Shown one piece after another: positions 49,966-63,000 of a DNA stretch of 64,000 nucleotides. The translations under genes were made by a program, and so were the position numbers. Positions within the stretch are counted from its first letter, which is position 1. Every line of letters begins with the position of its first letter. Below the pieces are notes generated by a model. It had not been told where the DNA came from, ran no database searches, and saw only the letters and a program-made list of their open reading frames with translations. The DNA comes from Gorsachius magnificus (taxonomy: Eukaryota; Chordata; Aves; Pelecaniformes; Ardeidae): positions 12,295,385 to 12,359,384 of the forward strand of contig CM067084.1 of assembly GCA_034008185.1 (NCBI GenBank), read 5' to 3'.

Positions 49966-51824
49966 TTAAGGTATTCAGGATCTAGAATATATGCTTGTTT
50001 TCATCTGATTATGTTGATTGTCCACATTGAGGATTGGAATATTAAGGAAAGAATCCCTCTCTATCCAACAAAATGCAGCTGAGGTACTGTACCATGCTTC
50101 TCACACCACTGATAGCATGTTTACTCAAGTAACTTAAGCAGACAGCGATCATCTGCGTTACAGTGTGACATAGGTATTACAGATGTTGACATAGGTAGTA
50201 TGGCATACAGTACCACTGGTTGGCTAAGACTTGCCTCACATGAAAATTTACTGGGAAATTACTGGGAAAATGCTAACACTTATTTTAGTAGCAAAATATT
50301 TGTAAAGAAAATCTTAATGAAGAAAGACAAACCACAGGTAGGAAGCCTCATGGCACCAAATGAAGTTGCTTTTGAAGACCTATAACTGAGGATCATGAGT
50401 TAGGAAAAGTCATCACATTCTCCTACACAACTCCCCACCTTCACCTCTGCCTTTTCCCAGGAAGGATGCAGTCACCTAACACATTCTACTCGGGTTCCCA
50501 TGTTGTCTGAGACTTAGGTGATGCTCTGCTGCCTGCTTTCTCAACTAGTCTCAAAACATTCCTCTTCACACTCACCAAGTTTTAACTGCTTTACAGTCCC
50601 TACATATTTCTGTAGGAGCTGCAGACTGCAATGGTATGTGACTTCAGCAGGCTACACTCTTGGGTTTGTAAGTCACGTATTTCTAAATACTGTTATAAAT
50701 TCTGTACATTTTTACAGTAACCACAGTGGCATGAAAGTCAACATAATTGATAATACCATACAAACCAGTTGTTCGATCAACTGATTAAGCAGTGGTTGAT
50801 ATTAGTGCTGCAATTGCAACTGTAGCCTAGATTATTATTATTTATTTATATAACAAAACTTATTCCAAAAAAAATATTCTGAACAGCAGAATAGAATGTA
50901 GTACGTAAGTGAATTTACAGCATTGTTTAATAGGACACGTGGATGTTAAATTTCATCCTGAAAAAATAGGTTTCTAATATATTAATAAATATTTTGAACT
51001 ATTCCTTTATTTAATTATCATTTCACAGTGTACAGAAAAACAGGGTTTTTGCATAAGGCAACTAAATGAGGGGAAGTTAAGGTACAATTCAGGAATCTGG
51101 AAAATCTCCAGTTGTACAATATTTATACTAAAATTTTTGTCTCAGTGTGGGCTGACATTTTAAATACTTTTGATTCAGACACTAAAGTTCAGATAGGATA
51201 TAAATCACTAAATTTACTGAAAAGAGTATTGTCAAATTTTACCCCTTTCTAGTTCTATATTCCTGGCTTCTATAGAAGGCAGGAAATACCAATTAAAAAA
51301 TATATTCTCACATTAATAGGTTTTAAGGAGACAAAATTTAAATAACTTGGGTTGGTAAGCCTTCAGGTTCTCAATCTTAATTTCCATTTTCATTCTCCGT
51401 ATTGGGAAGTCTTAACAAATGTCACAACCTCTCTTTTTTACAGTTGCTGAAAGTCCTTGTCTCTTTTTTGCAGAAATATCATGCTTGGGATGTAAAATGT
51501 CCTGGCAGTAACAACTCCGTCAGGGTTAGTCTGGGATAATAATTTTGCAACTAAAATGATAAAATAAAGACAGCATCTTAACTTTGACAACTCTGTGAGC
51601 ATAAGTTCAATCTACACGTTTCTCTTGCTGTCAAAGCAAGTTCAGGATAGAATATTATGAAGCGAACTTTGAATTACGCTCTACACCTGTGTGAACTGCT
51701 GCACTGATACTCCTGCCAATTTGCATACTGCTAATGTTTTAGTTTCAGAATAAAAAGAGGATTTTATTATCAGTTATAACAATTATGTGCAGAATGCAAA
51801 AATAAAGATGGCTATGACTGAATA
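49966..51824. other. AT-rich non-coding stretch, no gene seen
   Basis: No gene or repeat can be supported in this stretch. Confidence 0.55.
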
Positions 51825-51942
51825 CATAGAATCATAGAATCGTTTAGGTTGGAAAAGACCTTTCAGATCATCAAGTCCGACCGCTAACCTAACCCTGCCA
51901 TCCCACCACTAAACCATGTCCCTAAGCACCTTGTCTACATCA
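51825..51942 (-). mobile_element. 5'-truncated CR1 LINE, 3' tail only
   Basis: The plus strand begins with two copies of an octamer whose complement is ATTCTATG, the hallmark 3' end of CR1 retrotransposons. It continues with the typical CR1 3' sequence ('ttaggttggaaaagacct', 'atcaagtccgacc', 'aaccatgtccctaag'). Similarity fades near 51942, so only about 118 bp of the 3' untranslated end remains and no open frame is included. Severe 5' truncation is normal for CR1. This is the strongest single indication that the DNA is avian. Confidence 0.9.
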
Positions 51943-54900
51943 ACTCACATTTCCTAATTCTCCTGGTCTTCTTTTAAATAAAAGTTGCTTATATAATTGA
52001 AGTTGTTGGTTTTGGAATCACTGTACTAAAATTAACACAGCAGCAGTTTGCAAAGACCCCAAAAGAAACATGACTGGTTTTCCGCGTGTACTAAAACTCA
52101 ACGTGAGCAGTAGCAATAACAATCCTACCTGCAAAAGATCTGTTCAGTCACCTCATCTATCTGGTCTGGGAATAGCATCTCTATCTCTACTTTATAGAGA
52201 ACCTTCCCTGAAGATTATCTCTCTCCTATATAATTTTAGACAAAATTAGATGAAATCCTGAGTGTTATTTTGAACATGGGTCAATAGGCCAATGACTCAG
52301 CCCATTCAGCTGGCACTAGTTCATTAAGATACATCAACTGGGAAGGTACACAAGAATTATCTGTATTTCAAACATCAATAGCAGCACTGCATTATTCAAA
52401 TAATAGAACAACACTTAAAATATGTCAGTTAAATGGTTCACTGCAGCTATAATATGCTCTGCAAGGGCATTGGATACACTTTCAAATTGTTTATTTTAAT
52501 TAAGTTCCCCAGAAGATCAGAGGTGTCTGAATTTAAAGATTGATCTTGTTCTGTTGCATATTTTCCCATTTCCAATAAAAACTATTGGTGTAGAAACTGA
52601 AAACTCCTAGGTGTCCAGGCCGTGACTGACTGCTGGCCACACTATCACCTTGTTCGCAATAGGATCATGCTACACAAGTCAGGTCAAGCTTCAAACCGCT
52701 TAAATCTGAGAGCATTTAGAAAGAAAAAAAAAAAAAAAAGAAAAAAGTCAATAAATTTGAGGTACTTCCTAGGGCTAAGTGGAGCAGAAGATTTGTTTTC
52801 TGGAATGTATATTGTGCAAGGTGCCCAGGTGGTCAGTGCAGAGGGCTGTTTCCACCATTCTCCATGCTGGGCAGGAGATGGAAGGCAGTAGAGGAGTCAG
52901 CCCCCCTTCAGCCATCTGTCGTTGAAGGACACACAGAAACTGCTTCATTTCCCTGTAACTATATCTCATAATTTCACAAGGTTTAGGACTGCAGATGTGA
53001 TCTTAAGCAATAGTTTATGCAGCCCAAGAAAAAGGATACCTCTATGCAGATTGCAATGAAGGGTGTGCCTGGTTTCCCCATTGACCGCCTGTCATATTCT
53101 CTTGAAAGGGTGGGACAAGGTGGTCTGCCTGCCATTTCCAAGCCTGGTGCACCCTCAGTAGCAAGGGGAACTTGCCCCTTTCCTATGTGTGAATACAGGC
53201 TGGGACTGAAAATTTCAGCAGTGTTTGTTATCAAGGTTTGCCCATATCTAAAAAGAGAATCTGCTTCATATATTTTCAATGGTGTATTACCTCCCATCTG
53301 GTTTCTTAAAGCATTTGGTTAATACTCAATAACCCACTGCTTGTCAAGGTAGCTCTGGAACTAGGTTAGAACTAGTGGAAGACGTAAAAGGTGTTTTAGA
53401 AGCAGATTATTTTATCTTTGACAATGCACCATTGGTTGCTGCTGTTAGCATAATATTGGTGAAAACACTGGAGACACTATTCCTTCTGGAAGTTACTGAA
53501 AAATAAGACTGTATATCTTCTTATAGTTAATCACCTTCTCACAGATCACATAACAGATCAAAATCTGATCTAGATAATTCAGAATTTGTTCTTTGTGTTT
53601 ATAAAAGAAAACAAGTTAAAATAATTTTTCCTCCTCTATCGAAGGAGCTGCAGAACTACCAGAACAGATAGCTGCGTGGAGGTATGCCACTGCAGCGATA
53701 CAAGCATTTTTTTAAAAGATCTTAAAATCTTCTTCAGTTACTGGAATTTACTTTTGAATGATTGACACAGATTGCTCAAGTGCAAGCTGATATTCCTTAG
53801 TGATTATGAAGATGAAGATGGTGAAAACAAACCTCAATTCCAGACTACTGCTTTGCTTTTCTTTCCCTGATATATAATAGTCTATGGAAGTTATTTTAAA
53901 GAGATCACTGCAAAACAGAAACAAGGGGAAGGGCTGTCATGGGGAGTTATAAATTAATTCTCAAATGTCTCGCTTCACATATAAAAGAAAATAACCTTGC
54001 CTTGTTTAAGTATCTCCATGAAAAATGGTTGGGTTTCAATAAATCGTAAGCATTACCTAAAGGCTGAAATTTCATCAAAAAACCTCTTCTACATATAACA
54101 TTAATATGTTAAGTGATAACATTATATAGTCAAGGGGTGCCTAAGGAATCTGCGTAGCAATCCCCTATAACATTCCAGGACTCTGAATCTGAGCATTTTG
54201 AATTCATTATGACATATCTTACAGTCCAAATGGAAATGGCATTTTCTTTCAGTAAATAGATTTGAAGGTGTTTATGCTTTTTTTTAATTATATATAGGGC
54301 AGATACACAAATTAAGTTAATTCAGTAGAATATAGATAAAGATTTATGAGTTATTTAAAAAATCATTAAATTGGAAAACATTTTTTTCTATCATAAATGA
54401 AAGATTAGGACATCTGACTTGCACAAGTGTACAAGGGAGTAGCAATACGTACTTCAGAAAAAACCCTCATAAAATGATATTTTCCTTTAGCATTCTTTAA
54501 ATCATTGCCATTCATGAAAAGGATGACTTTTCTCTCTCCCATAGCGATGTGATCACCCCACATTAAAAGGATCATTTGTGCTTTCCAAAATACTTGAAAC
54601 TATTATAATATATCACTTTTAAATCTCAAATATTTCAGTAGTAATTGTCTATTAGCATTCATATCTCTAAAAGATACAAATCAATCCTGGGATTCCATTC
54701 ATGTGTAATTCAGCTAGCTCTGATCCTTAGTGATAGACTCTTAACAGAAGAAAAAACCCACATTCTAGCATAATCTTGCTGTTGTAGGTCTTGCTGCATT
54801 GTTTCAACTTATTTCTCATCATATTTATTTACAATCAAACCCATCCTATCCTTCTAATGTTTCTGCTTTACAAACACTATACCTGCAGAAGACATTAACA

Positions 54901-57533
54901 GCGTTATATGTTTTCTAGCAACACAGCCACACAATTGCTACCTTCGCAAGCAATGTTTGATGAAGGTAAGTGGCATGTTCTTGAAAGCTATTTTCACATT
55001 TTTGGTACAGTCAGTTTTGGAGGATAGGGAATGTTTCTTCTCTTTTCTTTCCTTCCTAGGTTGTACAAAACCGACATACCAAACTGACAGGTTTGGGAAC
55101 AGGCTTCTTCACCGTCTTGAATGGTCCCATAGGTATTCCTTGCCTTGGAAACCTTGAGAAAGGTCTTTGATAGCATCCTTTTGACAGACTGTTTTAAAGT
55201 ATGATGTACTGCTTAAAAAAAAAATAAAAATCCATAAAGTTCAATAACATTCTTTAGCTTGTTTCACAAGAGGTTATGGCATTGCTCTGCGTCACTGCTA
55301 AAAGAGCTTTTCATTCAGCTTGCAAATCCAGTGACATTTTTCCCCACGAAAGGAGTCAGACCACAAGGGGTTTCTGTAAGGAAAGTCTCAAACTTCTAAG
55401 CGCAGCATTCACCTTTACAGTCTCCATAACGAGCTGGAGGAAACCAGCCCTCTCAAAAGACAGCAGCAAGCTCCGCACAATCTCTGGGAAGAATGGTTGC
55501 AGGCACCCTGCGCTTGAGGAGGTAACCCTGGACAGGGCGTCCTGTGCAGCCCAGGCCAGACAGACCCACAGAGGTGGCTGCTGCTTGGTCCTTGCTGTCC
55601 TCTAGGGCTCCCTTTTGCTGTTTGCTGTCTCCAGGCAGAAAACCCATTTCTAACACAAGGGTTTTCCAAATAATTTTTCCGTGAAGCTTTTGGATAGTCA
55701 TGGGAGAGCTAAAATACACACTTGGCTTGCCCCTTTTTTTTTTTTTTTGTTCTTATTGGATCCAAATTGAAGACTACAAAAGCATGAGACAAACTCTTTT
55801 CTATAGTAAACCTAGCGTCCACCTTAATGTGGGTCAGACTATTTAACGTTTTGAATTAGGAGAATATTTGTGCATGCCATAAGGCTCACACCAAGCAATA
55901 CCCTTGAAACCTGCAATCTTTGCTCATTCACACTTGGCTCATTACAGTTCTTTGGTTCTGTGCAGCAGGATCATGACATGACATTTTAACATGCACAGAG
56001 TCTGCTTTGAGCATTTTAATTGGTTTAAAACTGTTGGTAGCATCTTTTACTGTATTAATTTATTGCTTCAGCATTAGTCAACTGAAACCTTTGCCAGATG
56101 GCAATACAGCCCCTGCATACTGATGAGGAGAAAGAAAATATTTATATGATGCAAATGTTTGCTCATTCATTAAGTATTCATGAATTGTTTTTTAGGGTTT
56201 GTTTCGGTTTGGGTTGGGTGGTGTTTTTTTTTTCTTCTTTTAGCTGTAATGCAGAAGGAGCCTAAAGGTTCAGATTTACATCTAATGGTAGCATAATTAT
56301 TAATAATCTAGCTCCCTATTATCTGCCTTAAAAATGGAAAAAAAAAAACCACAAAACAACCAAAAAAACAACAACCCAAAAACCACACCTTTGAAAATTT
56401 AGCACATTTTTCCCTCCTACATTGAATTCCAAGAGAAGATAAGAAGTATTCTGAAACTTCCAGCAGTTTTTACTGTGTGGCTCTCCTCCCTTCCCTCCCC
56501 CAATGGCAAAGGAGCAACACGGAGGAATAAGCAGAGATGACCTTCTCGCTTCAATTCTAAGTACAGGCCTCTCCTTAATACTACTCCCAAATGAAACACA
56601 GAGCATTAAAAAATGATGCTGACGTGCATTACCTCATGAAATTTTCTCCCTCCAGTGCTGACAAAGCCTTGGGGAAGTCACCTGCAGCCAGACCTATTTC
56701 TCATCACAACCCCATCTGTAGTGTTCAGAAATCACTTGAGCTGACAGCCAAAACCCAGCATTTCTACAATCTATTTTGGATAAAGGTAACAAGTGAATTA
56801 AATACACAAACAGAAAAGGAATTTGGGGCATGCAATGTACTACAGTGATTACAGTTGAAAGTACCTTATTGGTCCAATGATTCCAGGCACATGGGGAAAG
56901 GTTTCCCCCTTTTTCCTGCCTTGACCATTAATCTCCTGGCTGTCTTACTAAAAAAAAAAAAAAAAAAAATATCTGTTCCTTAACGTGCAGTACGCATCTT
57001 GAAAAAGAAGTCTGAATTCAAATTTCCTTTTGGCTCTGAACATTTGAAATCTGTGGCTTTGTGCTGAGGCTATTTGCTAATCACAGCATGTCAGATCTAC
57101 AACAGTTGGCAAAATGTGCCTTTAGTTTTCTGATCCTCAGGCCTGACTAAGTTTCCTCCAGAAAGCCAGCTCTATGAACTAAACTAATAACCTCCTGACT
57201 ATTAAGATCCCTTCCTCCGCAGAGCATGGCCTTTGGGTTCCAGCCTTTCATTAGATTAGGAGTGGGATTGCACAAATCTCTCTATAAACCTCGCTTGTCT
57301 TGCCTGTCACTAATCTCTTCACATGATACACATTGCTTTCTATAGCTCTCAGCTGACTGTTCTTGCCTGGGCATTTCAAACACATGATTATTTCACAATG
57401 TCAGTTCATAAATCTGTTGGTATTTCTACTCAAGGAGTTTTTAAACAAACTGAATCTAAATTAAAGTAGATTAATTCAATATTAATTAAATTTAAGCAAT
57501 CAATTGAATACATATATTTTACATGGTTCTCAG
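51943..57533. other. AT-rich non-coding stretch, no gene seen
   Basis: Poly-A tracts lie at about 52722-52739 and 56949-56969, and a poly-T tract at about 55733-55749. Somewhat GC-richer DNA at 55270-55640 contains open frames of 84-109 codons on both strands without recognisable domains. No repeat family is identified. Confidence 0.5.
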
Positions 57534-57703
57534 GGTGTAATAGGTGTAACCTCCTGCACCACTGGTTCTGGCCATCCTCGGAGTATGCGCTCTTTTTCTG
57601 CCTGCAGCACTGGATCCTCTTCAGTGCCTTGCTGGATTGCCTGGAGCCTCCCAGATGCAAAGGTAACGTAGCATGTTGATAGACTTTCTCTCTTGTTCCA
57701 CAG

Positions 57704-57728
57704 TGCCATCTGCGTTGTGCTCAGGAAG
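57704..57728 (+). other. Sequence framed by good splice sites (possible 25-nt exon)
   Basis: A pyrimidine-rich acceptor (about 57683-57703, ending CCACAG) and a near-consensus donor (AAG|GTAAGC at 57726-57734) enclose 25 bp. A second possible donor (AAG|GTAACG) ends a stop-free 43-codon segment at 57534-57662 just upstream, but the 41 bp between them is too short to be an intron. The two can therefore only be alternatives. No transcript is known to me, and splice-like pairs occur by chance in long non-coding DNA. Confidence 0.2.
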
Positions 57729-57734
57729 GTAAGC

Positions 57735-59989
57735 CCTGTTCAGTGTTTCTGCCAACAGTAGTGACTTTCCTGAGCAGAGATTTATTCTCACATCATGGGC
57801 TGAAATCTAAATAACATGCACTGCAATCACGAGTAGCAGTGGCTTCTCTGTGATACTAATACCTTGGATCCAGACTCTAACATTCGACTTGTGCCCAAAG
57901 ATGAACTGATGCGATGGCTCTGTTCCCAAAAAAGCACAGCTAGCAGCTCCTTTTCTCCAAGTTTACACCGCTTCTTGGATCTGCTGGTGCTCTACTGGAA
58001 AATGCCGTGAGGTGCCGGCTTTTGCTGCAGACTTGCTGGTAGCGCTCCCGTGCTCTCTTGCTGTGACCTTAGCTTTTTGCAGCACTGAAATTCTTTAAAA
58101 CAGATAAGTCTCATTTATGGTTTTGTTTTAATTTATTTCTGAGTCTCTGACCAAACCAATCCTGCAACTCATGTGGTTTTTGCAAGAATCTAGAGAGACA
58201 GTCAACAGTCTTTTTACATTGCTGTCTTTTGAATTACTTGCTTTAGGAGTATCCTTGCAGGCTCTCAGCATCCAAAACAAAATCAGACATCAGATGTGGA
58301 TGCCTGTTTGGTTTTAGCAGGTCCAATAAAACTCATAATTTGTGGAGAATTTGTCATAACTTGTTGGATTACATCTTGGTATTGAAAATAAACTCAGCAT
58401 CACCAACAACACTGATAAAGATGCATATTATCAGGTATCTCAGCAAGTATCTGGGGTGGATAAATTTCTGCCTCACCACATTGCTTCTTCTCTAGCTCTA
58501 ATTGTATTATCCAGTTTAGTTAGTTCAACAAAAACTGTAGTAGTTCATTTTGCTGATAGGGCTGTTGCTTTTGATATTTATTTGTTGTTCTTTGTGTCAT
58601 TATCTATCATTTGGGTGTGGGAGGTTCTTTTAAAACAGCAATAGAAATCCAAAGAATTTAAATAAATGTTTACATTCCTTGAGAACTCTAAACTCTGTCC
58701 TGTATCAAAACTAAAATCCAAAAATTAGATTGTCTTAAATCTTGAATTCTGTACTATCTCCAAGTTTTTAATATTTCTGAGTTGCTTGCGAAAGCCCAGC
58801 ACTTAAAAAAAAAATCCAAACCAACAAAACCAGAAAAAAAAGTCATTTGAGCTCTCTTACAATCTTATGCTCTCTGCAATGACAGTACTAATTAACAACT
58901 TTTATCAGCTTTTTCAGCATGTCAGGCTTTATTCCTGGCACTGCCAGCTCCATTTCTTCTCATCCTCCACTTTCCCCCTCCTCCTGAGATTTTTTAGAAA
59001 AATAACACACGCATTAAAACAAACAAACAAAAAAAATTATTACCTTCATTTTCTTATCTTTAATACCCAGAGTTAGTTATTGCATCCACAGTTCCCAAGT
59101 CCTGAAAGTTTTAAATTTTTTTCCTTAGAAATTTTGTACTCCCAGTGGTCTGAGTCCTATCACAATCCTAAATTTCTATTGCTTCAGTTTGTTAAACACA
59201 GCCTTCCTTACCAGATATCTCCTACATTAATAGTCATTCTTTCATGTACTGCACGCTGGGTAACAAAACACACTTGTAAAGCTAAAGTTGTAAAATTAAA
59301 CTAAAAAACCTAGGACAGGCTCAGTCTTGTAAAACTAAACTGACTTTTTATAAACTGAATTATTTCCCAAGATGTTCCCATTCAGCTAGCATCATACATA
59401 TGCTCTTCAGGCGGGGTCTTTGCACTCCCACCACCCTTGCACTTCCCTCTAAGTTCTGAGCAGATTGGTGAGAGATGCAAGTTTCTTCACTGAAATAAGA
59501 TGAGGCTAAAAAGGTGATTCCTCCTCTCTAATGTTAACTTTTTATTAAAATAATCTAAAGAGAATCAATACCTTGTGTTAAGCATATTTAAAATATTGCT
59601 GATTATGTTGAATTTTTCTTCACTTCTGCCCCTGTGAAAATATACTAAACATGCCGTTGCAGCAATACTGAATCCAGTTTGTTCATTTAGAAAATAGCCT
59701 GCAATTATCATTTTTTTCAGAAAATGTAGTTACTTGCCACTTTGCAAAGTCTGTTTTGTCAATGACAGACTCAGATTTTTCAGTTCTGTTTTAATAACCC
59801 TACTGACATGGTTCTGTGTGCATAGCTAACAGGGACATAAACACCGATAAAGAAAAGCAGATCCCCTTAATCTCACCTTGAGCTTGCACATTTTGGAAGC
59901 GGAAAGTTCAAGTTCCTGCCTCACGCTTCACATTTTGGAGGAATGAGTAAGAAGAGTAACAACAACGAAAAGGTCAGATGCTATAACGT
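57735..59989. other. AT-rich non-coding stretch, no gene seen
   Basis: Slightly GC-richer to about 58080, then AT-rich. There is no recognisable exon, RNA gene or repeat. Confidence 0.55.
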
Positions 59990-60068
59990 AAGCACCTAAA
60001 TTCATGCTCGTGCATTTGGGAATGCAGCCTAATTCTCAAAGCTGTTCAATACATGCACCTTCCACATA
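59990..60068. repeat. Relic of an ancient amniote repeat
   Basis: The string of 'agcacctaaatt', 'gcctaattctcaaagctgtt' and 'acatgcaccttcc' follows the order of a reptile/bird repeat type in which 'gcacctaaat' is followed by 'cctgattttcagaggtgctgagcac' and a 'cccattgaagtcaatgg' core. It is clearly decayed. Recognition only. Confidence 0.4.
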
Positions 60069-63000
60069 AATCAGAAGAGGACCATGAGAACCTGTGGAAG
60101 TCAGGGTAGCCAGTCTGAACGCTTAACACTTGGCAAAAAAGAAAAAAAAAAACACCCACATATAATTTTTGCTTCCCCCAATTCAAATATTTGAACCAGA
60201 CATTATTTTTCCTCCGCCTGGAAGAATAGAATAGGGTTTGCGTATTATGTCAAGATTGTATGCCAAAATTATATACGCGGCTAAGATCACAGTACAAAAC
60301 TTCCTAAGTACAAATATTCTTACAGTTATATGATGTCTGGAAACAATGTGGAAGTTTAAAAGCCAACATATTCATAAAACATTAGCATCAAATTGCCACA
60401 GTAATGAATAAAGCTGCATTTATTATTAATCAAGTATTTTGAAGATTTTTAAGTGCTGATTAAAAAGTCTAATTTGAATTTTAATCACCATTTTTGAACT
60501 TTTCAAATTTCACTGTCAAATGTTTACATGAAGTTAAATGAAAAGCTAAAGAAAACAAAGAAAACACTTTTCTTATTTGCATAGTTGATGAAAATGGCAC
60601 AGCTTATTTTCAGTTATCTTCCTTCAAAATACAAATAAACTAAAAAAATGCTTTTGATTATTTTTTTAGGACCACATAATAAGACAATGTAAATTGCCAT
60701 CAATGTGTATACTAAATTTACTTCTATCAACTAGGAATCTGGCCCAGAGTATCCTCCTACTTCTTATTTACAAAAATTTATATTACATGTATGCATCTCA
60801 AATATATTGCCTCATCGGGCTAAGTTCATGCCATATTGAACAACATTACAGACTGGTTTTTAAAGATATTGCAAAAGGTTTTCTTTGGAATTGATGATTT
60901 TGTTTTCTTTTTTCCACTCCCTCTTGTGAATATCTAGATATAAATTAAAGGATGAAGGGATTTTTTTCACCTTCTATTTGTATATTTTATAAATAAGATA
61001 TCAGATCCCCTTAATGTAATTTGATAAATAGTTTCTATTTTAAATGAAAATCATTCATGTACTTTTGCTGCTACCTACAATAATTGCCAGAAGACAACTG
61101 GCACCTTAGCATTGGGATATTCACTAAGTCTCTTGACCAATGTAGCTTTTACCCACTTAGCTAGATGTGATCTGTTAGAAGACTTCAATGTCACAGCAAG
61201 ATAACAAGAGTGATATTCTTGCCCAGTCAAAAATTTTGTCACAACTCATTGGAGACAAACAGAAATATTTGCTTTATGCAAAGACCATGACACACATGCA
61301 TAGACTATCTATGTATCATGTAGCATGATAATCAAATGTCTGTAAACTTATAATCAATCAAAATGTAAAAACCAAGACAGACAGGAAAATATATGCTATT
61401 AAACCAGAAATACCACAATGCACAGGTTGGCAAGGTTTTGCTATCAAAATTCAAGAGATTAGTACAAACCCACTACCTTCTATGGCATCTCTGTTATACT
61501 CGTTTAAATGAATAGAAAGTTGATTATGGGTTTTTCCTTCAGGAAAAACTATATTCTTGGTGGCACAAAATTTTTGTAGTCACTTTTACAGAGAAAACTT
61601 GGGGGAAGAGGTGATTTGTTTGCTTGTTTTTCCAGGTTTTTGTTTGTTAGATTGTAAGGAAAATCCTTTATACTCTATTTCAGACTTGGACTCTTCTCAC
61701 AGTGATGAAAAAATGACCAGCTATTACTCTTCCTGTGTTTTGTTTATTTTCTGTTAGCATGTGCCCTGACTTTTGCTTCTTCATGCATCTGATCAAGTTG
61801 TTTCTCCACTCCACCTATCTTTGTTCACTTTTAATTTTAGAAATTTTCTAAATTGAATAGTGCTTGTCAAGGCATAGTCCATAGATTGTAGCAGTGTTTA
61901 ACAAAGACTTTAGGTTTAGTTTGTCTTTTTTTTTATTATCATTAAAGCATTTTAAAATGGGTCTTTTGGATAAGCTAGGTCAGAGGGCTTTAGATGTGCT
62001 TGACATAGCAAACTTCAATGGTCTCAATAGTCAGACAGTTCTGGTACAGATGCTTCACTTTACCTACTGCAATTCTGTAGCTCTGCCAATTTTATTTGAT
62101 GCCAAACTCCAGAATGCCAAGATATAAAGTGTTCGCTGAAGCCTGCAAACACTTTCTTGTCTTTTTTTGACAAATCACTGGGGAAAATATGTCCACATCC
62201 CTTCAGACTAGCAGCAAGCAATGGTGCTTGCTCTTCCACAGTCCAAAGGTTCATTTGGCTTATTATTTCATACCGGGCATAATAAACTTTCTGAGATGAT
62301 TTTTCTTCAAAGCTGACTGCTGACTTGGTCAATTAAGCAAATAATCTGTGTAAGCATTTTTCTTGGGTTGTCACAGCAAGAAAACTGATGCTGGATTCCA
62401 TACTCATGGAGAGAATTGTCACCCTTTCCATACCAGGCATTTTCTTCATTGCTGAAGATGGAAATACGTTGTTAAGGATAAAGTGCATTATTTGTACTAT
62501 AGCCAAAATTCTTACACACACATCAACTTTGTTGGCTAAGCTAAACTGAAAAGTCACTCCTCACCCATATCCCTTAAAAGAATGCTACATATTACAACAC
62601 CAATGAAGAAAAACGCTGCTAAATGATGCTATACATTCTTTTGTTAGCTAGGTAGTTTGTTGCTTCTGTATCTAAATTTTGTCATTCCCTAAGTATACTC
62701 ATGCCATATACTAGCACCTGAAGTCTTTATTGAGCAGTCCTGTATGTTAGACTATCTACAAAAGCAGGATATACCTCAGAAAATGTATCTGCAGGTAGAC
62801 CTCAAAACAAGAGAACAAATGGTATCAATGTAAGCTTTCTCTATCAGATTCTGTTTACAGTTCTAAATGAAGATGGAGGCTCTCCTTCCAAAAGGAGACC
62901 ACGCATACACAGGATTGCGAGAGGGCTGCCGTTTACAAAAAAAAGCTTTCATCTACCTTAAGTTTTCAGACCTTTACAACAACCTCTCACTATATATGTG

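Noticed and set aside
55276..55719. Possible exon in a GC-richer pocket with frames on both strands
   Set aside because: Frames are open on both strands and in several registers, which reflects composition. No domain or convincing splice pair was seen.
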